Assembly (NCBI GenBank): GCA_002390165.1
Contig: DGOU01000104.1
Coordinates: 6,986-15,475 of the forward strand
DNA length: 8,490 nt
Source of the DNA: Lutibacter sp. UBA4458
Lineage (GTDB): Bacteria > Bacteroidota > Bacteroidia > Flavobacteriales > Flavobacteriaceae
Reading direction: 5' to 3'
This document shows, one piece after another, positions 1 to 6,722 of the stretch. Made by a program: the position numbers and the translations under genes. Within the stretch, counting starts at the first letter, position 1; the number at the start of each line of letters is the position of its first letter. The notes under the pieces are model-generated. The model was not told where the DNA came from. It ran no database searches and saw nothing but the letters and a program-made list of their open reading frames with translations.

Positions 1-222
1 CCTTTTAACTTAACAAAAAAGTACGATTTGTTAATAAATTATAGTAAAGTTGATAGCCTATATTTAAATCTACTATTATTGCAAATGAATATTAGTTTTA
101 GAACTGGTTATTCTTTTTTTGATGATCGATTTTATAACTTACTCGTAAATTGTGATACAACAAATGTTGCTATTTACACCAATGAAATTAAAAAATATTT
201 AACCATTTTAAATAAATTATAA
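1..222 (+). CDS. DUF6913-like protein of unknown function, C-terminal end only
   Basis: The reading frame is open from the first base of the window, so this is the last 73 codons of a longer gene, not a small ORF starting at the TTG at 28. The visible piece reads [24 protein letters not shown] and ends in [12 protein letters not shown]. That pattern (a KYDLLI strand, a segment of hydrophobic residues, and a final LKKYLxxLNK-like helix) matches my memory of the DUF6913 proteins found next to dapA in Flavobacteriaceae; it was not checked by a search. No catalytic motif or membrane segment is visible, and the function is unknown. The stop codon overlaps the dapA start by one base (TAATG at 220-224), so the two are probably translationally coupled. 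The T-run at 114-120 does not break the frame. Confidence 0.72.
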   Translation, partial: PFNLTKKYDLLINYSKVDSLYLNLLLLQMNISFRTGYSFFDDRFYNLLVNCDTTNVAIYTNEIKKYLTILNKL

Positions 223-1097
223 TGAAAGAATTTTTAGGAACAGGTGTTGCATTAGTAACTCCTTTTAATGCAGATAAATCGGTTGACTATAATGCATTAG
301 AAAAATTAGTAAATTATCAAATTAAAAATGGTGTAAATTATTTGGTGGTTTTGGGAACTACAGGTGAACCTGCAACCTTAACTGCCGAAGAAAAAGAACA
401 AATAAAAAAAACAATTATTAAGGCAAATAACGGCAGGCTTCCATTAATACTTGGTATTGGTGGCAATAATACGCAAGCAGTTATAAATGAAATAAATACT
501 ACAGATTTATCTGCATTTTCAGCGGTATTGTCTGTTTCGCCATATTATAATAAACCTACGCAAGAAGGAATTTATCAGCATTTTAAAGCTATTTCAGAAA
601 GTTCACCAAAACCTATTATTGTATATAACGTTCCTAGTAGAACAGCTAGTAATATTCTTCCAAAAACTGTTTTAAGGTTAGCTAATAATTGTAACAATAT
701 AATTGGAGTTAAAGAGGCTACAGGAAATATAGTACAAGCAATGACTTTAATTAAAAATAAACCAAGTAATTTTTTAGTGATCTCTGGAGATGATATGATT
801 GCTTTGCCAATGGTATTAGCTGGTGGATCTGGAGTTATTTCAGTTATTGGACAAGGTTTTCCTAAAGATTTTTCTGCCTTAATTCAGTTAGGATTAAAAG
901 GTAAACCTAGTGAAGCTTATCAACTGCATTATAAATTAATGGATGTAATTAATTATATTTTTGAAGAAGGAAACCCTGCAGGTATAAAAGCACTTTTAGA
1001 AAAGTTGCACATTACTAGTAAATTGGTTAGGTTACCTTTGGTGGAAGTCAGCAATGAATTAGACCAAAAACTAGGTGATTTTGTAGAAAAATATTAG
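222..1097 (+). CDS. dapA: 4-hydroxy-tetrahydrodipicolinate synthase (DapA)
   Basis: Cytoplasmic TIM-barrel aldolase that condenses pyruvate with aspartate semialdehyde, the first step specific to the diaminopimelate/lysine branch, supplying lysine and peptidoglycan cross-links. The 291-residue length is normal for the family. Visible motifs: GTTGE at 45-49 (pyruvate carboxylate binding, T46-T47), SPYYNKPTQ at 106-114 with Y109 of the proton relay, YNVPSR at 135-140 (Y135 catalytic, R140 substrate binding), and GVKEATGN at 162-169 with Schiff-base lysine K164. These correspond to E. coli Y107, Y133, R138 and K161. Of the E. coli lysine-inhibition site, H53, H56 and E84 are replaced by A55, K58 and A86, so feedback inhibition is probably weak or absent. 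The start overlaps the upstream stop by one base; no separate promoter is evident, so it is likely co-transcribed with the DUF6913-like gene. Confidence 0.97.
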   Translation: MKEFLGTGVALVTPFNADKSVDYNALEKLVNYQIKNGVNYLVVLGTTGEPATLTAEEKEQIKKTIIKANNGRLPLILGIGGNNTQAVINEINTTDLSAFSAVLSVSPYYNKPTQEGIYQHFKAISESSPKPIIVYNVPSRTASNILPKTVLRLANNCNNIIGVKEATGNIVQAMTLIKNKPSNFLVISGDDMIALPMVLAGGSGVISVIGQGFPKDFSALIQLGLKGKPSEAYQLHYKLMDVINYIFEEGNPAGIKALLEKLHITSKLVRLPLVEVSNELDQKLGDFVEKY

Positions 1098-1105
1098 TAA
1101 TTTTG
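1098..1105 (+). promoter_or_regulatory. Bacteroidota -7 promoter element TAnnTTTG for ferritin
   Basis: TAATTTTG lies directly after the dapA stop codon and 23 bases before the ferritin start. It fits the TAnnTTTG element recognised by the Bacteroidota primary sigma factor. A TTTG at 1080-1083, inside the end of dapA, is only 14 bases upstream, shorter than the usual spacing to the -33 TTTG element, so only the -7 half is well supported. The implied 5' leader is short, about 15-20 bases. Confidence 0.55.
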
Positions 1106-1128
1106 ATAAAAATTTAAAAAGAGATATT

Positions 1129-1650
1129 ATGTTATCAGAAAACATGGAAAATGCTTTAAATAAGCAAATTAGAATAGAAGCAGAATCTTCACAAATATAT
1201 TTAGCAATGGCTTCTTGGGCAGAAGCGCAAGGATTAGAAGGAATTTCTGGATTTATGTATGCACAATCCGATGAAGAAAGACAACACATGCTTAAATTCT
1301 TTAAATATATTAATGAAAGAGGAGGGCATTCTTTGGTTTCTGAATTGTCAAAGCCAGCATCAAAATTTGGTTCTATAAAAGAAATGTTTGGCACCCTTTT
1401 AAAACACGAAGTATACGTATCACAAACTATTAATGAATTGGTTCATATATCCTTAGAAGAAAAAGATTATGCAACTCATAACTTTTTACAATGGTATGTG
1501 GCTGAACAAATAGAAGAAGAAGCACAAGCACGTACAATTTTAGATAAAATCAATTTAATTGGCGAAGCCAAAAGTGGTTTATATATGTTTGATAAAGATA
1601 TTAAAAGTTTAAATGTTGAAACCTCAGTTTCTCCAACTTCAAATAATTAA
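1129..1650 (+). CDS. ftnA: Non-haem ferritin (FtnA type)
   Basis: Iron-storage protein forming a 24-subunit cytoplasmic shell; it oxidises Fe(II) at a diiron ferroxidase centre and stores the ferric mineral. The 173 residues align with E. coli FtnA without gaps up to at least residue 130. The A/B site ligands are E17, E50, H53, E94, Q127 and E130, and Y24 is present. The third-site (site C) residues E49, E126 and E129 are also all present, so it should be a fully active prokaryotic ferritin. There is no methionine in the haem-ligand position of bacterioferritin, and the C-terminal fifth-helix region (GLYMFDKDIKSLN, 150-162) is typical of FtnA. The tail after residue 162 is polar and low in complexity. 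It is a separate transcription unit by spacing: 31 bases after dapA with its own TAnnTTTG element. ATG 1129 is favoured because it places E17 correctly. Confidence 0.96.
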   Translation: MLSENMENALNKQIRIEAESSQIYLAMASWAEAQGLEGISGFMYAQSDEERQHMLKFFKYINERGGHSLVSELSKPASKFGSIKEMFGTLLKHEVYVSQTINELVHISLEEKDYATHNFLQWYVAEQIEEEAQARTILDKINLIGEAKSGLYMFDKDIKSLNVETSVSPTSNN

Positions 1651-1664
1651 CAAACAATTAAGAT

Positions 1665-1677
1665 TGATTAATAATCA
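1665..1677. promoter_or_regulatory. 13-base palindrome, possible operator (Fur-box-like flank)
   Basis: The arms TGATTA and TAATCA flank a single central A, a perfect odd palindrome too tight to fold as a hairpin. The segment 1664-1682 matches the classical E. coli 19-base Fur consensus at 13 positions, including an unbroken 11-base run at 1671-1681. It lies just after the ferritin stop and about 90 bases before bamD, so it is not well placed to control ferritin from its own promoter. AT-rich DNA produces such matches by chance. This is reported as a site to test only. Confidence 0.2.
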
Positions 1678-1685
1678 TTATTGTC

Positions 1686-1708
1686 AAACCAAGTTATTTT
1701 TGTGGTTT
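1686..1708 (+). terminator. Weak hairpin after ferritin, possible terminator
   Basis: AAACCA at 1686-1691 pairs with TGGTTT at 1703-1708 across an 11-base loop. The stem is only 6 bp with two G-C pairs, and it is followed by AAATAAG rather than a T-run. A run of Ts lies inside the loop. It may attenuate transcription between ferritin and bamD but is far weaker than the terminator at 7607-7638. Confidence 0.22.
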
Positions 1709-1752
1709 AAATAAGTGTAAAAAAAGTATTTTAATAATCCATAATAAATAAG

Positions 1753-1760
1753 TAATTTTG
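1753..1760 (+). promoter_or_regulatory. -7 promoter element TAnnTTTG of the bamD-recN operon
   Basis: TAATTTTG is followed by C, matching the extended TAnnTTTGY form, and ends only 4 bases before the bamD ATG at 1765. Transcription would begin at or within a base or two of the start codon, giving a leaderless or near-leaderless mRNA. The start codon cannot be moved downstream, because the next Met (residue 37) would remove the lipoprotein signal. No clear TTTG -33 element is visible at the usual spacing. Confidence 0.55.
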
Positions 1761-1764
1761 CCAA

Positions 1765-2592
1765 ATGCAAAAAATTAAAAATCTCATTTTTATTTTATTG
1801 TTTACTTCTACGTTTTTTTCGTGTAGTGAATATCAAAAAGTATTGAATAAAGGTAATGTTCAAGACCAATATAAAATGGCTACTAAAATGTACGAAGCTC
1901 AAAAGTACTCTAAAGCCATTCAATTGTTTGAGAAAATAACACCTAAGTATAGAGGGAAACCTCAAATGGAGCGTATTCAATATATGGTTGCACAATCACA
2001 TTATAATACAAAGCAATATAGTTTAGCTGCGTATTATTTTGATAAATTTGTAAAAAACTATCCTAAAAGTTCAAAGGTTGAAGAAGCGGCTTATTTGTCT
2101 GCGTATAGCTATTATAAGGCTTCTCCAAGATTTAGTTTAGATCAAAAAGATACTAATGAAGCATTAAATGCCTTACAAAATTTTATTTTTAAATATCCAA
2201 CTTCAAGTAAAGTTGCTGATGCAAATAAAACTATTAAAGAACTTACTTTTAAATTAGAGAAAAAAGCGTTTGAAATTGCAAAACAATATTATAGAATTTC
2301 AGATTATATTTCCGCGGTTACCGCTTTTGATAATTTTATAGCAGATTATTTAGGTTCATCGCTTAAAGAAGATGCTATGTATTATAAATTTAAGGCAGCA
2401 TACGAATTAGGAATAAATAGCTATATAGTTAAAAAAGAAGAACGAATAAAAAACGCTTTAAAAGCAGAAGAACGATTAGATAAGAATTTTCCTAAATCAA
2501 AATATTTGGAAGAAACTAAAAAGTTAAAGGAAAATTTAAATAACCAATTAAATTCAGTTATAGCACTAAAAACTAACACTAATGGATTATAA
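1765..2592 (+). CDS. bamD: Outer-membrane assembly lipoprotein BamD
   Basis: Lipoprotein partner of BamA in the complex that folds beta-barrel proteins into the outer membrane; it acts at the periplasmic face of the outer membrane. The N-terminus has a short basic stretch (KIKN), a hydrophobic core and a lipobox ending FFSC, with C20 as the lipidated residue followed by S-E. The mature part is made of TPR-like helical pairs: roughly 33-67 (AQKYSKAIQLFEKI), 71-103 (AAYYFDKFVKNYPKS), 107-145 and 165-240. The family signature SPRxxLDQxxTxEAL is present at 120-134 as SPRFSLDQKDTNEAL. The length of 275 residues fits Bacteroidota BamD. It is the first gene of a tight operon, and its last 11 bases overlap the omega-subunit gene. 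Confidence 0.94.
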   Translation: MQKIKNLIFILLFTSTFFSCSEYQKVLNKGNVQDQYKMATKMYEAQKYSKAIQLFEKITPKYRGKPQMERIQYMVAQSHYNTKQYSLAAYYFDKFVKNYPKSSKVEEAAYLSAYSYYKASPRFSLDQKDTNEALNALQNFIFKYPTSSKVADANKTIKELTFKLEKKAFEIAKQYYRISDYISAVTAFDNFIADYLGSSLKEDAMYYKFKAAYELGINSYIVKKEERIKNALKAEERLDKNFPKSKYLEETKKLKENLNNQLNSVIALKTNTNGL

Positions 2593-2908
2593 AAACTCAA
2601 AAGCAGCATCTTCAACTATTACTTACAATAAAAATAAAATTGAAGAGCCAACCAATAATATTTATGAGGCCATAACAATTATTGCAAAAAGAGCCCAACA
2701 AATAAATGGCGACTTAAAAAGTGAATTAATTGAAAAATTAGAAGAATTTGCTACGTATACAGATAGTTTAGATGAAGTATTTGAAAATAAAGAGCAAATT
2801 GAAGTTTCTAAATTTTATGAAAAATTGCCAAAAGCAACTGCAATAGCTGTTGAAGAATGGTTAGAAGATAAAATTTATCATAGAAATCCAGAAGAAAATC
2901 AAGAATAA
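2582..2908 (+). CDS. rpoZ: RNA polymerase omega subunit, Bacteroidota type
   Basis: Small subunit that binds beta-prime and helps RNA polymerase assembly. The recognisable omega core is NIYEAITIIAKRAQQI (about 26-41), equivalent to the RFxLVLxAAxRARQ helix of proteobacterial omega. The rest (DSLDEVFENKEQIEVSKFYEKLP then AVEEWLEDKIYHR) is the lineage-specific form seen in Flavobacteriales. At 108 residues it is somewhat longer than E. coli omega. The start ATG 2582 lies inside bamD (11-base overlap), and no other Met occurs in the protein, so this start is effectively fixed. The stop is immediately followed by the coaBC ATG with no spacer, indicating coupled translation from bamD through coaBC. 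Assignment rests on remembered family sequences; proteobacterial omega alone would be a weak match. Confidence 0.88.
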   Translation: MDYKNSKAASSTITYNKNKIEEPTNNIYEAITIIAKRAQQINGDLKSELIEKLEEFATYTDSLDEVFENKEQIEVSKFYEKLPKATAIAVEEWLEDKIYHRNPEENQE

Positions 2909-4123
2909 ATGTCTGTCCTAAGCGGTAAAAATATACTATTAGGTGTTACAGCCGGTATTGCTGCTTACAAAACGGCACATTTAGTTCGATTATTTATCAA
3001 ATCTGGAGCTCAAGTTAAGGTTGTAATGACGCCAGCTTCTAAAGATTTTGTTACACCTTTAACACTTTCTACGCTTTCTAAAAATCCGGTATATTCTACT
3101 TTTTTTGATAAAAATGAAGACGAAAATGAAGAATGGAATAGTCATGTAGATTTAGGTCTTTGGGCGGATTATATGGTTATTGCACCTGCAACAGCAAATA
3201 CCTTATCAAAAATGTCTAATGGTATTTGTGATAATTTATTATTAGCAAGTTATTTATCTGCAAAATGCCAAGTATTCTTTGCTCCTGCTATGGATTTAGA
3301 TATGTATCAACATCCAGCAACTTCTAAAAGTATAAATAAACTAAAAAGTTTTGGTAATATTTTTATTCCACCAGCTTCAGGTGAATTAGCAAGTGGTTTG
3401 GTAGGTGAAGGTAGAATGGAAGAACCAGAAAATATTGTAGCTTTTATAGAAAAATCTATTATTAAAGAGTTGCCATTATATGGTAAAAAAGTGCTTATTA
3501 CTGCTGGTCCAACTTATGAAGCTATTGATCCTGTTCGTTTTATTGGAAATCATTCTTCTGGTAAAATGGGATTTGAATTAGCTAATAAAGCTGCAAATTT
3601 AGGGGCAGAAGTTACTTTAATTACTGGACCATCAGCCGAAACAATCTCTAATTCACTTATAAAAAGAATTAATGTTGTTTCTACGGAACAAATGTATATC
3701 GAAACACATAATTATTTTTCAAGCGTAGATATTGCTATTTTGTCTGCCGCAGTTTCTGATTATAAACCTAAAGAAGTTGCTAGAAACAAAATAAAGAAAA
3801 AATCTTCTTCCATTTCTTTAGAATTGGTTAAAACTAAAGATATTTTAGCATCCTTAGGAAAAATTAAAAAAGGACAGGTTTTAGTTGGTTTTGCGTTAGA
3901 AACAGCTAACGAATTAGAAAATGCAAAAGCAAAACTGAAAAAGAAAAATTTAGATTTTATAGTGCTTAATTCTCTTAATGACGAAGGTGCAGGATTTAAA
4001 AAAGAAACAAATAAAGTTACCATTATTGATAAATTCGAAAATATTTCGGAATTTAGTCTGAAATCTAAAGCAGAAGTAGCTTCCGATATATTTAATGAAA
4101 TTTTGAATAAAATGTATGCTTAA
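2909..4123 (+). CDS. coaBC: Bifunctional CoaBC (phosphopantothenate-cysteine ligase / decarboxylase)
   Basis: Makes 4'-phosphopantetheine for coenzyme A in two steps: CoaB couples phosphopantothenate to cysteine with CTP, and the FMN-dependent CoaC domain decarboxylates the product. The CoaC domain (about 1-185) has the flavoprotein start GVTAGIAAYKT (12-22), catalytic H79 in SHVDL, and APATANT (92-98). The usual PxMNxxMW motif appears as PAMDLDMY (126-133), and the usual ACG flap appears as ASG (161-163), so Asn and Cys are replaced by D129 and S162. The CoaB domain (about 190-404) has ITAGPTYEAIDPVR and IGNHSSGKMG (197-221, including N214), AAVSDYKP (280-287) and the K-x-K-K loop (294-297). 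The length of 404 residues is normal. The gene starts directly after the omega stop and overlaps the next gene by 8 bases. Confidence 0.96.
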   Translation: MSVLSGKNILLGVTAGIAAYKTAHLVRLFIKSGAQVKVVMTPASKDFVTPLTLSTLSKNPVYSTFFDKNEDENEEWNSHVDLGLWADYMVIAPATANTLSKMSNGICDNLLLASYLSAKCQVFFAPAMDLDMYQHPATSKSINKLKSFGNIFIPPASGELASGLVGEGRMEEPENIVAFIEKSIIKELPLYGKKVLITAGPTYEAIDPVRFIGNHSSGKMGFELANKAANLGAEVTLITGPSAETISNSLIKRINVVSTEQMYIETHNYFSSVDIAILSAAVSDYKPKEVARNKIKKKSSSISLELVKTKDILASLGKIKKGQVLVGFALETANELENAKAKLKKKNLDFIVLNSLNDEGAGFKKETNKVTIIDKFENISEFSLKSKAEVASDIFNEILNKMYA

Positions 4124-5006
4124 AAAAATAGTTCAAATTGTAGCCGTATTTCTTTTTGCCATTTCATTAAACGCGCAAGAATTAAATTGTACGGTTACGG
4201 TTAATGCAGATAAAATCCCTGGATCCAATAAGCAAAAATTCACTACGTTACAAAATGATTTAACCGAGTTTGTAAATCAAAAACGTTGGACAAACTTTAA
4301 TTATAAAGATCAAGAAAAAATACATTGTAATTTAACTATTACCATTTTACAGGAATCAGGGGATGATTTTAAAGGTAATATTCAAATTCAATCTTCTCGC
4401 CCAATTTTTGATACTGCGTATTTATCGCCTGTTTTTAATTTTAAAGATGATGATTTTTCGTTTCAATACACGGAATATCAGCCTTTATTATTTAATCAAA
4501 ACACGTACGAGTCTAACCTAGTTTCAGTGGTTACATTTTATGTTTATACTATTATTGGAATGGATGCAGATACTTTTAGCTTATACGGTGGAACTCCTTA
4601 TTATAATAAAGCCCAAAATATATTAGTTCAAGCCCAACAAAGTGGGTATAAAGGATGGAATCAAAATGCAGGAACTAGATCTCGATTTACGTTAATGGAT
4701 AATTTAGTTTCGCCAACCTATAAACAATTTCGTGATGCGTTGTACGAATATCATTTAAAGGGACTAGATGTTTTGGCTAAGGATAAAAAAAGTGGTAAAA
4801 CTAGTATTGACAATGCTATTCAAAAACTGAAAAGAATTTACAATGCAAGGCCAAATGCTTTTTTATTACGTGTATTTATGGATGCCAAAGCCGATGAAAT
4901 TGTAAATGTTTTTTCTGATGGACCTTATTTTGATACTTCTTCTTTAAAAGAAGATTTATTAAAAATATCTTCACTAAATGCTTCTAAGTGGAATAAAATA
5001 AAGTAA
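4116..5006 (+). CDS. Secreted DUF4835 family protein, function unknown
   Basis: Residues 1-20 form a Sec signal peptide: KK, a hydrophobic core (IVQIVAVFLFAISL), and probable cleavage after NA before QELNC. With no lipobox before the early cysteine, it is likely periplasmic or outer-membrane associated and not a lipoprotein. The mature protein has the features I associate with DUF4835: QKFTTLQNDLTEFVNQKRWT (41-60), a beta-rich middle (PIFDTAYLSPVFNF), YYNKAQNILVQAQQSGYKGW, RSRFTLMDNL, then helices ending DAKADEIVNVFSDGP. Two cysteines (C25, C71) could form a disulfide once exported. The molecular function is unknown. The family sits between coaBC and recN across Bacteroidota, which with its export signal hints at an envelope role alongside BamD; that role is inference. 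The start overlaps coaBC by 8 bases. Confidence 0.9.
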   Translation: MLKKIVQIVAVFLFAISLNAQELNCTVTVNADKIPGSNKQKFTTLQNDLTEFVNQKRWTNFNYKDQEKIHCNLTITILQESGDDFKGNIQIQSSRPIFDTAYLSPVFNFKDDDFSFQYTEYQPLLFNQNTYESNLVSVVTFYVYTIIGMDADTFSLYGGTPYYNKAQNILVQAQQSGYKGWNQNAGTRSRFTLMDNLVSPTYKQFRDALYEYHLKGLDVLAKDKKSGKTSIDNAIQKLKRIYNARPNAFLLRVFMDAKADEIVNVFSDGPYFDTSSLKEDLLKISSLNASKWNKIK

Positions 5007-5029
5007 TTTTATAATTCTAAATTACCAAT

Positions 5030-6682
5030 ATGCTTGTAGCCCTTTCTATTAAAAATTATGCTTTAATTGAAAATTTATCTGTTAATTTTAAAGATAAATT
5101 ATCTATTATAACTGGGGAAACAGGAGCTGGAAAGTCAATATTATTAGGTGCATTAGGTTTAGTGTTAGGTAAACGTGCCGATTCTACAACACTAAAAGAT
5201 ACTACCAAAAAATGTATTGTAGAAGCACAATTTTCTATTACCGATTATCATTTAGAAATCTTTTTTGAAGAGCACGATATAGATTTTGAGGCTGTAACCA
5301 TTATAAGACGTGAAATATTACCTTCAGGAAAATCTAGAGCATTTATTAATGATACGCCAACAACACTTTCTGTTTTACAACTATTAAGTGAAAAACTGAT
5401 TGATATTCATTCTCAACATCAAACTTTACAGTTGGCAGATGTTAATTTTCAGTTTTATATATTAGATACTTTAGCAAATAATGCTACTAAAATAGCTTCT
5501 TATTCAAAGGGATTAAAATTATATAATACCTTAAAAAAAGAGTTGAAGGAATTGTTGATTAATCAACAAAAAGCACAACAAAATTTTGAATATAATTCTC
5601 ATTTGTATAAGGAATTATTGCAAGCTAAATTAGTTAATGGCGAGCAGGAAGAAATTGAACAGAATTTAGATAAATTGAATAATATTGAATCTATTAAATT
5701 AAATTTATCAGAAGCTGAAAATAGTGCTTTTAATGAAGAAATTGGTTTGCTTGAATTATTAAATTCAATATCTTCTAAAATGGAACAAATAAGTTCGTAT
5801 TCTAATGAATATAAAAAATTATACGACAGGATTTTAAGTGTAAAAATTGAAGTAGATGATATTGCTAATGAGTTAGTTTACCTAAATGAAAACGTAAATT
5901 TTGAACCATCTGAATTAGAAAAACTAAATAATAGATTACAGTTAATCTATAATTTGGAGCAAAAACATTTAGTAAAAACGGTAAGTGAATTATTAGAGAT
6001 ACAAAGTAAGCTAGAAAAGAAAGTAAGTAGTATGGAAAACTCTGCAACTATAATTTCTGAAAAAGAAGAGGAAATTAATACCGTTGCAGATAAACTAGAT
6101 AATTTAGCAAATACAATAAGTAATTTTAGGCAGAAAGCTATTCCAATTTTTATAAAAAAAATGGAGGATAAACTTTCTAATTTAGGAATGGAAAATACAC
6201 GATTAAAATGTAATCTTTCCAAAACTGACCAATATTATTTAAATGGAAAAGACGAGCTGCAATTATTAATTTCAGCAAATAAAGGGCTAAACTTTGGAGC
6301 ACTTCAAAAAATTGCATCCGGTGGTGAGCTTTCAAGAATTATGCTTTCTGTAAAAGCAATTTTGTCAGATTATTTAAAATTACCAACTATAATTTTTGAT
6401 GAAATTGATTCTGGTGTTTCCGGTACTATTTCTCAAAAAATGGGGAAAATAATGCTCGAAATGAGTGAAAATATGCAAGTTATAGCTATTACTCATTTAC
6501 CTCAAATTGCGGCTAAAGGACTGCAACACTATAAGGTATTTAAAGAAGACGTTGATAATCAGGTTATTACACAGCTTAAAGAATTAAAATCGGAAGAACG
6601 AATTGTTGAAATAGCAGAAATGTTAAGCGGAAAAGACACTTCAACCACCGCAATTGAACACGCAAAGCAATTGTTAAACTAG
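5030..6682 (+). CDS. recN: DNA repair ATPase RecN
   Basis: SMC-like ATPase that acts early in recombinational repair of double-strand breaks. The protein has 550 residues, close to E. coli RecN at 553. The N-terminal half of the ATPase head has Walker A GETGAGKS at 29-36, and IDIHSQHQT follows near 126. A long coiled-coil region, rich in Leu/Glu/Lys, runs from about 150 to 365. The C-terminal half has the ABC signature SGGELSR at 430-436, Walker B TIIFDE at 453-458 with catalytic E458, D-loop SGVSG, and the switch histidine H489 in ITHLPQ. All catalytic motifs are intact. It follows DUF4835 after 23 bases with no promoter element in the gap, so it is read as the last gene of the bamD operon. 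I see no SOS-type LexA box upstream. Confidence 0.97.
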   Translation: MLVALSIKNYALIENLSVNFKDKLSIITGETGAGKSILLGALGLVLGKRADSTTLKDTTKKCIVEAQFSITDYHLEIFFEEHDIDFEAVTIIRREILPSGKSRAFINDTPTTLSVLQLLSEKLIDIHSQHQTLQLADVNFQFYILDTLANNATKIASYSKGLKLYNTLKKELKELLINQQKAQQNFEYNSHLYKELLQAKLVNGEQEEIEQNLDKLNNIESIKLNLSEAENSAFNEEIGLLELLNSISSKMEQISSYSNEYKKLYDRILSVKIEVDDIANELVYLNENVNFEPSELEKLNNRLQLIYNLEQKHLVKTVSELLEIQSKLEKKVSSMENSATIISEKEEEINTVADKLDNLANTISNFRQKAIPIFIKKMEDKLSNLGMENTRLKCNLSKTDQYYLNGKDELQLLISANKGLNFGALQKIASGGELSRIMLSVKAILSDYLKLPTIIFDEIDSGVSGTISQKMGKIMLEMSENMQVIAITHLPQIAAKGLQHYKVFKEDVDNQVITQLKELKSEERIVEIAEMLSGKDTSTTAIEHAKQLLN

Positions 6683-6688
6683 AATTAC

Positions 6689-6696
6689 TATATTTG
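6689..6696 (+). promoter_or_regulatory. -7 promoter element TAnnTTTG for fabI
   Basis: TATATTTG followed by C lies just after the recN stop and 26 bases before the fabI start, giving a leader of about 20 bases. A TTG at 6671-6673 is 15 bases upstream, a little short for the -33 element. The promoter would give fabI expression independent of the bamD operon. Confidence 0.58.
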
Positions 6697-6722
6697 CAAA
6701 CTATTAAAATTAAAATACAATT

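Noticed and set aside
28..222. A free-standing 64-residue gene starting at TTG
   Set aside because: The frame is open upstream to base 1 (PFNLTKKYD), so this is the end of a longer gene cut by the window edge.
1080..1083. TTTG as the -33 element of the ferritin promoter
   Set aside because: The spacing to the -7 element is 14 bases, shorter than the roughly 17-23 expected.
1071..1394. 107-codon minus-strand ORF over the start of ferritin
   Set aside because: It is an antisense shadow of a clearly functional ferritin with all ligands conserved; it has no family resemblance and no promoter element of its own.
3760..4023. 87-codon minus-strand ORF within coaBC
   Set aside because: It lies opposite the conserved CoaB domain, is rich in Phe/Ser from reversed Lys/Glu codons, and has no recognisable domain.
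5947..6222. 91-codon minus-strand ORF within recN
   Set aside because: It lies opposite the coiled-coil region, where repeated Glu/Lys/Leu codons readily leave the opposite strand open. The product is a hydrophobic low-complexity sequence.
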